From positions 1 through 64,000 of IMG/VR virus record IMGVR_UViG_3300028025_002503: 64,000 bases of DNA. One strand, written 5' to 3'. Below the pieces are notes generated by a model that saw only the letters and a list, made by a program, of their open reading frames with translations, ran no database searches and was not told the origin of the DNA. Shown here one piece after another: positions 52,810 through 60,803 of the stretch. Both the position numbers and the translations under genes were made by a program. Every line of letters begins with the position of its first letter. Positions within the stretch are counted from its first letter, which is position 1. Source of the DNA: a virus.

Positions 52810-54159
52810 ATGGCTATTTTATCTAAACAGATAGGATATAGTCAAGAGTCAACCCTCTTGTACGAACTTCTTAGGGAGCTCACTAGGCTTTCTGCAATTA
52901 CGTCTAAACTAGATAATATTAACGTAATTGTTGACGATGGTATCACTTATGCTGATAGTACAGGACTAGATGCTTTTGCTAGACTTAGAACATCTACACC
53001 ATTCACTCTTGGAGACTACAAACATATCTATGGACTAAATATAAACTTTATAGACAAGTTGACAAATGGTGGAACTGTTACATTTCAACCAGATCAGGCA
53101 AGTGCTTTGTTAGCTACAACATCAAATCCTGCAAGCAGTGCTGTTCATCAGACAAAAATCTATCACAACTATATTCCTGGAAAGAGTCAATTGATATTTT
53201 CAACTATTTGTTTTAAAGCTCCTGTTGTTAATGTTACAAAGAGAACAGGGTATTTTGATGAGAATGATGGTATCTATTTTGAGCAAAATGGTGCTGGTGT
53301 CTTAAGTTTTTGTGTAAGAACAAGTACTAGCGGAACACCAAGTGATGCTTCTAAAGTGGCACAATCCTCTTGGAACACAGATAAGTGTGATGGTACAGGA
53401 CCTTCAGGATACAATTTAGATATAACCAAAACACAGTTCTTTTATACAGACTTCACATGGTTAGGTCTTGGTAGAGTGAGATGTGGGTTCTTAGTTAATG
53501 GACAATTTATAATAGCTCATGAGTTTAGAACATCTAACACAATCGATGTTCCTTACATGGCTAATCCAAATCTACCTGTAAGATGCGAGATATTTAATAC
53601 AGGAGCTACAACAGGTGGATCATTCAATCAGATATGTTCAACAGTTATGAGTGAAGGTGGGGATGCTGATGCTGGTCAAGACTGGTCAACATTAAACACA
53701 ACATTAAGATCTGTTGCTGCAGGAGCTACGCTTCCTTTGTTAGCAATTAGACTAACTAACACATTCCAAACCTATCCAAATAGAGTGTTTGCTCGTCTCC
53801 AAGAGTTCAGTCTTTATTCAGTGAAAGAACCTCTTACGTATATAGTGATAAAACTTCCAGATTCTTCTTTCTTAACTGGGGAAACATGGAATCCTGTAGA
53901 CGCAAGATCTGCTGTAGAATTTAGTGTAAATGCTACAGCTTACACAGATGGACTTGTATTTGCTTCAGGATATGTTTCTGCAGCTGTTGGGAACAGAGGG
54001 TCTGTAAATTCTGATCCAAGTGCATCAAATGCAAGACAAAATTACATTTCACAAAATTACGATTCTACAGATTCAGAAATCTACATAATTGCTGTTACCA
54101 ATCTTGGAACAACAACAACAACAGCAGGAGCATCTATTCAGTGGAGAGAAGTATATTAA
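52810..54159 (+). CDS. tail fibre/adhesin with QIG docking peptide
   Basis: A 449-residue beta-rich protein. The N-terminal SKQIGYSQESTLLYELLREL is the docking motif shared with the two fibres at 54171 and 56832. The body carries blocks I associate with a fibre-like protein common in aquatic phages: FARLRTSTPFTL, VHQTKIYHNYIPGKSQLIF, KRTGYFDENDGIYFEQNGAG, and TWLGLGRVRCGFLVNGQFI. No enzyme motif is visible. ATG 52810 was chosen because the upstream codons lie in the promoter and hairpin and because this start gives the shared N-terminus. Confidence 0.7.
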   Translation: MAILSKQIGYSQESTLLYELLRELTRLSAITSKLDNINVIVDDGITYADSTGLDAFARLRTSTPFTLGDYKHIYGLNINFIDKLTNGGTVTFQPDQASALLATTSNPASSAVHQTKIYHNYIPGKSQLIFSTICFKAPVVNVTKRTGYFDENDGIYFEQNGAGVLSFCVRTSTSGTPSDASKVAQSSWNTDKCDGTGPSGYNLDITKTQFFYTDFTWLGLGRVRCGFLVNGQFIIAHEFRTSNTIDVPYMANPNLPVRCEIFNTGATTGGSFNQICSTVMSEGGDADAGQDWSTLNTTLRSVAAGATLPLLAIRLTNTFQTYPNRVFARLQEFSLYSVKEPLTYIVIKLPDSSFLTGETWNPVDARSAVEFSVNATAYTDGLVFASGYVSAAVGNRGSVNSDPSASNARQNYISQNYDSTDSEIYIIAVTNLGTTTTTAGASIQWREVY

Positions 54160-54170
54160 AATAAAAAGAA

Positions 54171-56483
54171 ATGGCTAACAGACAAATAGGTTGGAGTACA
54201 GAGTCTAATTTGCTTTGGCAAATAGGCAACCAGATTGATAGAATGACAGGTGTCATTGGGTCAACTCTGTCTACATTTGTTCCTCAATCAAGAACATTAA
54301 CAATAAATGGTGTAACATACGATTTGTCTGCTAATAGGTCTTGGACTGTAGCAACAGGATTATCAGGAACTATTGCCACTGGTCAAGTTGCTTTTGGATC
54401 TGCAACGAATACCATTTCAGGAACTAATAATTTGTTTTGGGATGCTGCGAATAGTGGTTTAGTAGTTGGCAACAATGTATTGAGTTCATTTTTTAGATTA
54501 GGAGTAAATGGTAATATAGTTGTATCGGGAACATCTCCTTATATTACTTTTAACACCGCAACAAATAGTGGAAGCACTCCTGCATACATTCAATTCACAA
54601 ATGCTACAAGTAAATTTGACATAGTTTCAACGGGTGCAATTGAGTTCTTCTCAAATGCAAATGCACGAATGAGGTTGTTTGGTACGGGTAACTTGGGAAT
54701 CAATACGGGTTCAACCGACAGCGGTCAGCGTTTGCAGGTTAATGGTGATGCGTTTATAAAGGGAAGTGGAGCAACGAGTGCGACAAATGCTTTGTTGGTG
54801 CAGAATACAAATGGAACTCTTATATTTAGTAATGACAATAGTGGAACAACAACTGTACAGGGTATTACAAATAATGATAGTTCAGTTTTATTCAGGGTTC
54901 GTCAACAAAACACTAACACAAGATTTTCAGTAAACGCATTAGGACAAACATTTATTGGTGGTGATGCAAATGCTGCAACCGATACACTTTTGAGAATTGA
55001 AAGGAATTTTAACCCAACAAGTGGAACGGCAACACATATAACAACATTAATAATCCCGACCATCAACCAAACAGGTGGTGCAAACGGCATCACAAGAGGT
55101 TTATATATTAATCCTACATTAATTGCTGCTGCCGATTGGCGTAGTATTGAATGGTCAAACAATAGCGGTTGGGGATTGTATGGGGCAGGGACTGCGAATA
55201 ATTATTTGGGGGGTGCATTAGCAATCGGAACATCAACATTGACGGGGTATAATTTAAGAATAAGCAAAAATATCACTGGAGCAACAACTGGTGTTGGTGT
55301 GGCAGTTGATGGAATTATTTTATCAGATGTAACCTCTGTGGTAGCATCATATTTAAGCAGACCTTCAACAAATGATTCATCATTTAATTTAGGTACATTA
55401 ATACACTTTTCAGTAGGACAAGGTACATTTCGTTCACCCTCATCCGTATCAGACCAATATGGATTTCTTGTTAATAATGAATTAATAGGTGCAACAAATA
55501 ATTACGCATTCTTTGGGAACATTCCAAGCGGCACAAATCGTTGGAATCTATACATGAACGGAACTGCTGATAATTACCTTCGTGGAAAATTATTGATAAA
55601 TACCACAACAGTTGGAACTTTTCTACTTGATGTCAACGGAACGGCAAGGGTGAGTGGTTCGTTAATAGGAGCAGGAGCATTATCAGCAGGTAGTGGAAGT
55701 ATTGCTTTTTTAACCGCAGCAACAACGAGTGGGAATGTTCATTCTGCTGCTATTGGTTATAATGCAATTTCATCAAATGCTCATGCATTCGCTTTTGGTT
55801 ATAATTCATCGGCATCAGCAAACCCATCATTTGCTTTTGGTTATGATGCACAAGCGAGTGGTTCCCAATCAACTGCTTTTTCTAATGGTAGAGCAGTTGG
55901 CATATATAGTATTGCTGGGGGTTATAGAGGTAGTGCAGTTGCTTCACATTCAGTTGCTTTTGGATATCAAAGTAGAGCCTATTTAAATGGTCAGTTTGCA
56001 ATTTCTGGTGGTAATATGGACTACAATGGAGATTCGCAATATTCAGTTTATACGGGGAGTTTAAATACAGGAGCAGTTGGTAGCGGTGGAACATATAGTT
56101 TCACGGGTGTTAGACCTTCAAATGGAACATTTGGTAGTGGTGTATCTCAAATATGGTTTGTTGAAGCAAAAATTGTTTTTGCAGTTAAGGGGAAAAATAC
56201 AAGTGTAACTGAATTTAATTTGGATGATACATACACTTGCGTTTATAGGCTTGCAGTAAAAAGTAATTTCGGTACCGGAACATCAATAATTGGAACACCA
56301 ACATTAAGCATTGCGTTTAATGATACAAACATGGCAACAACATCGGTTTCATTTACTATTGTAAGCAATAACCTTGTTGCAAATGTAACACCACCAACGT
56401 GGGCAAGTGCTGGTCAAGTTATATTTAGAGGTACATTATCTTATGAATTAACTGAATTAGGTAACTACGCACAAATATTTTAA
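54171..56483 (+). CDS. tail fibre with YadA-like head repeats
   Basis: A 770-residue fibre. The docking peptide NRQIGWSTESNLLWQIGNQI is followed by RTLTINGVTYDLSANRSW, then blocks nearly identical to parts of the 1766-residue fibre (QRLQVNGDAFIKGSGAT; TINQTGGANGITRGLYI). Residues about 520-617 contain short repeats of the form AFGYNSSASANPS / AFGYDAQASGSQS / AFGYQSRAYLNG, like the left-handed beta-roll head repeats of trimeric YadA-type adhesins. A beta domain closes the protein. From about 54.36 kb to the end the codon choice differs from neighbouring genes, suggesting an imported distal half. Confidence 0.7.
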   Translation: MANRQIGWSTESNLLWQIGNQIDRMTGVIGSTLSTFVPQSRTLTINGVTYDLSANRSWTVATGLSGTIATGQVAFGSATNTISGTNNLFWDAANSGLVVGNNVLSSFFRLGVNGNIVVSGTSPYITFNTATNSGSTPAYIQFTNATSKFDIVSTGAIEFFSNANARMRLFGTGNLGINTGSTDSGQRLQVNGDAFIKGSGATSATNALLVQNTNGTLIFSNDNSGTTTVQGITNNDSSVLFRVRQQNTNTRFSVNALGQTFIGGDANAATDTLLRIERNFNPTSGTATHITTLIIPTINQTGGANGITRGLYINPTLIAAADWRSIEWSNNSGWGLYGAGTANNYLGGALAIGTSTLTGYNLRISKNITGATTGVGVAVDGIILSDVTSVVASYLSRPSTNDSSFNLGTLIHFSVGQGTFRSPSSVSDQYGFLVNNELIGATNNYAFFGNIPSGTNRWNLYMNGTADNYLRGKLLINTTTVGTFLLDVNGTARVSGSLIGAGALSAGSGSIAFLTAATTSGNVHSAAIGYNAISSNAHAFAFGYNSSASANPSFAFGYDAQASGSQSTAFSNGRAVGIYSIAGGYRGSAVASHSVAFGYQSRAYLNGQFAISGGNMDYNGDSQYSVYTGSLNTGAVGSGGTYSFTGVRPSNGTFGSGVSQIWFVEAKIVFAVKGKNTSVTEFNLDDTYTCVYRLAVKSNFGTGTSIIGTPTLSIAFNDTNMATTSVSFTIVSNNLVANVTPPTWASAGQVIFRGTLSYELTELGNYAQIF
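55059..55207 (+). repeat. fibre repeat segment, copy C
   Basis: A 149-base counterpart of 47516-47664. The 3' 74 bases match copy A at 72 positions, far above the similarity of surrounding fibre sequence, which points to recent exchange between the two fibre genes or from a common donor. Confidence 0.7.
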
Positions 56484-56500
56484 TATCTAAACAAATAAAA

Positions 56501-56815
56501 ATGGCAAAACAAATTGAACCTATCAATGTATGGGTAAATGGCGAAAGCAAACAAGCGGAGTATTTTCAAGTTACTTGCATCAATGACAACTATGAAAATT
56601 CAGCAACGAATTATTGGCAGTTGTTCACCAAGGTTATACAAATGAATGGTATTGATGAAGATTTACCCGTTGAAGTACCAGGCGAACAAGTTGCTCAAGG
56701 CAATCTAACGATTAGCGGACAGGACTACATCAATTGGGGAGACCAACCTGCAATGGCAATCAATGCTTGGATCTATGATTGGAGCGCTGAGCAACTTAAC
56801 TTGACAATTATTTAG
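56501..56815 (+). CDS. small fibre-associated protein
   Basis: A 104-residue acidic protein: MAKQIEPINVWVNGESKQ, a NSATNYWQLF block, and a C-terminal WIYDWSAEQLNLTII. No membrane segment or catalytic motif. It directly follows the imported-looking end of the fibre gene and shares its deviating codon use, so the two may have been acquired together; a fibre-assembly or accessory role is possible. Function not known. Confidence 0.6.
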   Translation: MAKQIEPINVWVNGESKQAEYFQVTCINDNYENSATNYWQLFTKVIQMNGIDEDLPVEVPGEQVAQGNLTISGQDYINWGDQPAMAINAWIYDWSAEQLNLTII

Positions 56816-56831
56816 TCTAAAACATTTAGAC

Positions 56832-57473
56832 ATGATGAACAAACAAATTGGTTGGAGTAATGAGTCTAATCTCTTATGGGAGATTGGTAAGAAGCTAGAA
56901 AGGCTCATACAAGTGGTTGGACCAGCTCCTGGTCCACCACCTCCACCACCACCAGCATTAAAATTAACATTTGGATTAGGTTTTCCTGTTGGTGATGCTA
57001 CTGATGTTTCACTATGGAATACACTACTTGGTTCATCATTTACAACATCTACAGTAGATGGACTTACTGCTAGTCTTACTGGTGGTTCTGGTTTTACTTT
57101 ATTAACTTATTGTTTATATGACGCAGGACTTGTTAGTATTATAGATGAAGCAAGTTTTGTACTTGGTGGAGAAGATTCTTGTCTTGCATACAATGCTACT
57201 TTAACAACAGTGAATCTTCCAGCGGCAGTAAATTTCTCAGGAACTCGTAATTTTGAAAATGCAGGATTTATTATTAGTAATATTACATTCAATCTTTCAG
57301 CTTGTACTCAATTGGGAAATACAGTAGGAAATAATAATGTATTTAATGGAGTAGCAGGAAAAAATATAACTCTTACTATTCCTGCTAGTCTAATGACTTG
57401 TAATAGTGGAAATCCAGATGGAGACATTCAAAACCTACAGGCTAACAATACAGTGACAATAGTTACAACTTAA
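56832..57473 (+). CDS. adhesin with docking peptide, polyproline linker and BspA-like repeats
   Basis: A 213-residue protein in three parts: the docking motif NKQIGWSNESNLLWEIGKKL; a linker APGPPPPPPPA (about residues 32-42); and a C-terminal domain with leucine-rich repeats of the BspA surface-antigen type (TLTTVNLPAAVNF, then ITFNLSACTQLG and ITLTIPASLM). The spacing of phenylalanine/leucine and asparagine residues gives two to three degenerate repeats. Likely a receptor-binding tip joined to the tail by the shared anchor. Start ATG 56832 or the adjacent ATG 56835; the latter matches the relatives better. Confidence 0.7.
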   Translation: MMNKQIGWSNESNLLWEIGKKLERLIQVVGPAPGPPPPPPPALKLTFGLGFPVGDATDVSLWNTLLGSSFTTSTVDGLTASLTGGSGFTLLTYCLYDAGLVSIIDEASFVLGGEDSCLAYNATLTTVNLPAAVNFSGTRNFENAGFIISNITFNLSACTQLGNTVGNNNVFNGVAGKNITLTIPASLMTCNSGNPDGDIQNLQANNTVTIVTT

Positions 57474-57484
57474 AAACAAAAATA

Positions 57485-57895
57485 ATGAGCAACAAACGCT
57501 TTTTAAAAGCATACGCAAGATTTGATGGTTCAGGAAGGATCGTTCCTTCTTCCACCATCCTTAGAAAGAATAAGCCCAAGGTGGGTGATTGGAAAGAAGT
57601 GCAAACATATTTGTGTTGCAATGGAACAGAATTGTTTTACACTCCATCTCTTCCAATTATCAATCTTCAGCTTGCTATTGAATGTAATGGTTCAGTTGTT
57701 CACTCTGAATTCATCTTTGGTGAATGGTTCACTCTAAATGAATTAGTGGATGCTATGAATGCTGATCCTCTTACAAGTGCAATTGGGTATTTTGTTGCTC
57801 AGTCTGACGGATCTATAAAACTTACAGTTCCAGATGCTGTAAAACAAGAATATTGTCCAACAGGAATAATGTCATTTCAGGCTGTAGCTTCTTAA
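57485..57895 (+). CDS. LKAY-domain protein 1
   Basis: A 136-residue protein, first of three consecutive relatives. Residues 1-45 form the shared domain: KRFLKAYARFDGSGRIVPSS, ILRKNKPKVGDWKEV, CC. The C-terminal 85 residues (LPIINLQLAIECNGSVVHSE, then LNELVDAMNADPLTSAIGYF) differ from the other two in part but share a V-x-S/G-x-x-F, then domain layout with the second member. Probably a small adhesin or tail decoration. No known family. Confidence 0.6.
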   Translation: MSNKRFLKAYARFDGSGRIVPSSTILRKNKPKVGDWKEVQTYLCCNGTELFYTPSLPIINLQLAIECNGSVVHSEFIFGEWFTLNELVDAMNADPLTSAIGYFVAQSDGSIKLTVPDAVKQEYCPTGIMSFQAVAS

Positions 57896-57905
57896 ATTCT
57901 AAACA

Positions 57906-58331
57906 ATGGCTAGTAATCAAAGATTACTGAAAGCATATCTTCGTTATGATGACACTGGTAGGATAAGTCCTGGCAGTCTTGTCCTTAGAGGAAATATGCC
58001 CAAAGGAAGAGGATGGGTAGAAGTTCCAGCATATGAATGCTGTAATCCTTTTGTTTCAATCTCTAATACAATAATTCCAGGAGGAACACCAGGAACAATT
58101 TGTGTGTATGCATTTGAAATATATTGTGATGAAGTTGGTGTCCTTGGTGTAGCTATGGATTTTGGTAACACACTTACAAGTGTATTAGCTGGATTAAATT
58201 CTACATATGGATTTCTTGGACAATGGATAGCTCCTAATAGTGAAACTATTCAACTTAATTTAAAACAAGATGTTGCAAATAATTTGTGTCCTAATGGAAC
58301 ATTAACAATTGCATTTTTCTGTGGAGGATAA
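57906..58331 (+). CDS. LKAY-domain protein 2
   Basis: A 141-residue relative: QRLLKAYLRYDDTGRISPGS, LVLRGNMPKGRGWVEV, ECC, then a C-terminal beta domain (ICVYAFEIYCDEVGVLGVAM, LAGLNSTYGFLGQWIAPNSE) comparable in length and layout to the first member, including a closing LCPNGTLTIAFF against YCPTGIMSFQA. The pair therefore look like a tandem duplication that has diverged. Confidence 0.6.
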   Translation: MASNQRLLKAYLRYDDTGRISPGSLVLRGNMPKGRGWVEVPAYECCNPFVSISNTIIPGGTPGTICVYAFEIYCDEVGVLGVAMDFGNTLTSVLAGLNSTYGFLGQWIAPNSETIQLNLKQDVANNLCPNGTLTIAFFCGG

Positions 58332-58347
58332 TATAAAACAATAAACA

Positions 58348-59202
58348 ATGGGTAATAAAAGAATTTTAAAGGCTTACGAACGTTACGATTATAATGGAAA
58401 AGTGGTTCCTGGTAGCCTAGTTCTCAGGGATAGGATTCCTAAGAATGGTAAATGGAAAGAACTTACAGGATACCAATGTTGTAATGATATAATACCAGTA
58501 TCACTTCTAGGATTTAAAATGTTTGTCACTACAGTTGATAGTAGTAGTCTTTTTGAATTTACTTTGACAGCTTCGGAATCTGGATCTATTAATTTTATTT
58601 TAGACTGGGGAGATGGTAGTTCTTTCCAACCAGTAACTATTGCATCAGGAGCTAGTCAAGTTTTAAATCATGAATATGCTGACGCAAACGAGTATACAGT
58701 GACATTAGGTTTTACTAATACTTCTTATGAGAATATATCTGGTTTAGAAGCCTCGCAATTTGTTCTTAAAGGAATAGACAATGTTTCTTATATATCAAGT
58801 GTTGTAAATTTAAATCTTACAAATAGTGGAATTACAACACTTAATTTAGGAACTATGCCTAATCTGTTTGAGATATATTTAACAGATTGTAGTTCATTAA
58901 CAGGATCATTGTTTACAGGCTCAACTCTTCCAGCTCTTTCTCTTGTGTATGCTAATAACACATCAATAAGTAATGTTGACATAACAGCTACACCAGATTT
59001 GTATGTTCTCTATTCATCAGGCACTGCAATAACAAACAGTACAAATATAGATAACATCTTCATTAACATTCTTGCTAACGATAGAACAGGTGGTGTAATT
59101 GTTCTAACTGGAGGAACTAACGCTGCTCCAACAGCTGCTAGTGCTGCTGCTAGAGCCACTCTTGCAAGTCTTACGTATGATTATTATTTAGCTTATAATT
59201 AA
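58348..59202 (+). CDS. LKAY-domain protein 3 with PKD and leucine-rich repeats
   Basis: A 284-residue protein. The shared N-terminal domain (KRILKAYERYDYNGKVVPGS, LVLRDRIPKNGKWKEL, QCC) is joined to a PKD-like domain (LDWGDGSSFQPV, then LNHEYADANEYTVTLGF, about residues 88-130) and then a leucine-rich-repeat-like region (VVNLNLTNSGITTLNLGTMP, then LFEIYLTDCSSLTGS, to about residue 225). PKD and leucine-rich repeats are both surface-binding modules. It shows that the LKAY domain is a carrier for exchangeable C-terminal binding modules. Confidence 0.7.
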   Translation: MGNKRILKAYERYDYNGKVVPGSLVLRDRIPKNGKWKELTGYQCCNDIIPVSLLGFKMFVTTVDSSSLFEFTLTASESGSINFILDWGDGSSFQPVTIASGASQVLNHEYADANEYTVTLGFTNTSYENISGLEASQFVLKGIDNVSYISSVVNLNLTNSGITTLNLGTMPNLFEIYLTDCSSLTGSLFTGSTLPALSLVYANNTSISNVDITATPDLYVLYSSGTAITNSTNIDNIFINILANDRTGGVIVLTGGTNAAPTAASAAARATLASLTYDYYLAYN

Positions 59203-59215
59203 AAACTAACATAAA

Positions 59216-59626
59216 ATGGCAAAATCCCTATTTCCAGAAGACATGATGTCAAAGTCTGGAGGAGCTATGACTCTTGAAACCATCGCAGCAAAGCTCACGT
59301 ATTTCCATGAACAGTTGCATTTATTGCATTGGCAGACAAGCTCTTATGCTGAACATCAAGCTCTTGGAGGATTGTACGATTATTTACATGATTTCAAAGA
59401 TGGATTGATTGAAAAGATTATGGGATATACAGGGAAACGTCCTGGTGTTTATAAAATTGATGCTCTTACATCAACACCTGCTGCTTCTGTAGTTAGTGAA
59501 CTGATGTCATTTGCTTCTAGCCTGAAAGATTATGGTGAAGCAAATTCATATCACGATGTATGTAATCTTGCTGATTCTCTTTCTGGAGAAGCAGCTAAAA
59601 CAAAATATCTGCTAACTCTGAGTTAA
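59216..59626 (+). CDS. ferritin/Dps-like helical protein
   Basis: A 136-residue helical protein. LAAKLTYFHEQLHLLHWQTS-type residues (here TIAAKLTYFHEQLHLLHWQT) followed by SYAEHQALGGLYDYLHDF and GLIEKIMGYTG resemble the small Dps/ferritin-like phage family I know as DUF5856. The histidines and acidic residues could bind metal, but an active ferroxidase site was not established. Its stop overlaps the next start as TAATG. Possible roles are protection of DNA or a purely structural use of the fold. Confidence 0.6.
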   Translation: MAKSLFPEDMMSKSGGAMTLETIAAKLTYFHEQLHLLHWQTSSYAEHQALGGLYDYLHDFKDGLIEKIMGYTGKRPGVYKIDALTSTPAASVVSELMSFASSLKDYGEANSYHDVCNLADSLSGEAAKTKYLLTLS

Positions 59627-59907
59627 TGCAAATACAAACAAAATTCTTCCCACAGGTGATGCCAGATAATGAATTAGCTTATCTGGCACATCTTCAGGGA
59701 ATCATTGATTCTGTAGATGAGCTTTCTACATTAGAGATAACAAAGAATCCTAATTCTTACCACTTTAGACTAGCTCCTTCTCTCCCCATGTACAATGACA
59801 TGTTATTGGAAGAGCTATTAAAGTTCCACAATATGCTCCAAATACAACTGGATCTCTCCAAGAGTATAAAAAGCAGTGCAACAATAGTCTTTAACATATC
59901 GATATAA
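59626..59907 (+). CDS. small helical protein, function unknown
   Basis: A 93-residue protein: an N-terminal helix (NELAYLAHLQGIIDSVDELS), a short beta/turn part (NPNSYHFRLAPSLPMYND), and a C-terminal helix (MLLEELLKFHNMLQIQLDLS). Coupled to the ferritin-like gene by TAATG and followed by promoter P3. Position suggests an accessory partner of the ferritin-like protein, with no direct evidence. Confidence 0.55.
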   Translation: MQIQTKFFPQVMPDNELAYLAHLQGIIDSVDELSTLEITKNPNSYHFRLAPSLPMYNDMLLEELLKFHNMLQIQLDLSKSIKSSATIVFNISI

Positions 59908-59915
59908 AAAATAAA

Positions 59916-59947
59916 TTTGGCAATTCCAAATTTATTATCTATATTCG
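59916..59947 (+). promoter_or_regulatory. Bacteroidetes-type promoter (P3)
   Basis: TTTG at 59916-59919 (in AAATTTGG, as in P2), a 20-base spacer and TATATTCG at 59940-59947 (one mismatch to TAnnTTTG). It lies in the gap before the small-protein operon, 24 bases before the next ATG. Confidence 0.6.
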
Positions 59948-59971
59948 CCCCTAAAACCAAAAATTAAATAT

Positions 59972-60211
59972 ATGTCACAAACTTACGACAGGAATAAAGC
60001 CTATAAATGGACACCAAATGATGAATTCCTTCTTTCTGGAGCAGAATTTGGTACAATATTAAACGCTTTCCGTGCTGTTCTTTCTACACCAGAAGCTCAA
60101 AAAATCATAATGGTTGAAAGAGCTAATGAAGCAATTGAAAGTGTTTTAGCTAGAGCAGTGGAATCAGGTCAAGTTGTGGAATCTATAGAAGATAATCCAT
60201 CATCACTATAA
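59972..60211 (+). CDS. 79-residue helical protein, function unknown
   Basis: A small soluble protein beginning MSQTYDRNKAYKWTPNDEF, with a helix (FGTILNAFRAVLSTPEAQKI) and a second acidic helix (ERANEAIESVLARAVESGQV). It is the first gene behind promoter P3 and has an A-rich leader. Related short proteins occur in other phages I have seen, but no function is known to me. Confidence 0.6.
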   Translation: MSQTYDRNKAYKWTPNDEFLLSGAEFGTILNAFRAVLSTPEAQKIIMVERANEAIESVLARAVESGQVVESIEDNPSSL

Positions 60212-60213
60212 AC

Positions 60214-60294
60214 ATGAACCTCTGCGGTATACATATAAAAGAATTAGATAAAGACGGACTATGTTCAATTTGCTTGATAGAATCTCAAAAATAA
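60214..60294 (+). CDS. 26-residue micro-protein with Cys/His pairs
   Basis: MNLCGIHIKELDKDGLCSIC, then LIESQK. The C-x-x-H and C-x-x-C pairs, ten residues apart, look like a miniature zinc-binding knuckle. It starts two bases after the previous stop, and its own stop forms TAATG with the next gene, the same coupled arrangement as its real neighbours; this supports translation. It could be a metal-binding peptide or mainly a leader that delivers ribosomes to the next gene. Confidence 0.5.
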   Translation: MNLCGIHIKELDKDGLCSICLIESQK

Positions 60295-60650
60295 TGGCTA
60301 CAATTAAAAAACTATTGCAATCTTCTCCAAAGATGCGTAATGTAACACCTGTTCCGAATGGTCCCTTGGTTAAGAAAAAAGGACCATACAAAGGATCTAC
60401 TCTCAAAGATGGTGGAAAGGTTAACGTTGAAGCTGGTGGAGAGAAGCATGTAGTTTATAAAGCTGCTAAAAAGAGTAATAAAGCTACCAAAGGAGACATA
60501 ATTGTAAACCATCCTACAAAAGACAAGGGTCAATGGGACACAATCAATCTCACCAAAAAGGGCAAAGCTAAAACTGTTAAAGAAGGTGTGGCTGCTACAA
60601 AGAAATGGCACAAAGACAATCCTGATTACAAATATAAAAAGTCTAAATAA
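60294..60650 (+). CDS. lysine-rich small virion-type protein
   Basis: A 118-residue basic protein: MATIKKLLQSSPKMRNVTPV, GSTLKDGGKVNVEAGGEKHV, KGDIIVNHPTKDKGQWDTIN, and a C-terminal DNPDYKYKKSK. It contains the GG motifs seen in the cargo proteins. ATG 60294 was chosen because it overlaps the micro-protein stop and its ATGGCTAC start resembles neighbours. Likely nucleic-acid-binding or packaged; function unknown. Confidence 0.65.
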   Translation: MATIKKLLQSSPKMRNVTPVPNGPLVKKKGPYKGSTLKDGGKVNVEAGGEKHVVYKAAKKSNKATKGDIIVNHPTKDKGQWDTINLTKKGKAKTVKEGVAATKKWHKDNPDYKYKKSK

Positions 60651-60802
60651 TGGCAAAAGCAATGTCAAAAGCTAAAAACATCTCTGCAGGTGTTGGTGGC
60701 AAAGGAAAGAAAGCTCCTATGGTAGATCCTAAAGGTGCTTGGACAAAGATTCAAGAACGCACACTTGGTGCTAAGGGTAAGAAATCATCTAAAAAGAAAT
60801 AA
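60650..60802 (+). CDS. 50-residue lysine-rich protein
   Basis: MAKAMSKAKNISAGVGGKGK, then MVDPKGAWTKIQERTLGAKG and a run of lysines. It starts on the preceding stop (TAATG) and ends one base before the next ATG. Very basic; presumably a nucleic-acid-associated virion peptide like its neighbours. Confidence 0.6.
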   Translation: MAKAMSKAKNISAGVGGKGKKAPMVDPKGAWTKIQERTLGAKGKKSSKKK

Positions 60803-60803
60803 A

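Noticed and set aside
44669-56483. Diversity-generating retroelement acting on the fibre genes
   Set aside because: No reverse transcriptase gene is in the window and the repeated fibre blocks do not show adenine-specific differences; recombination explains them better.
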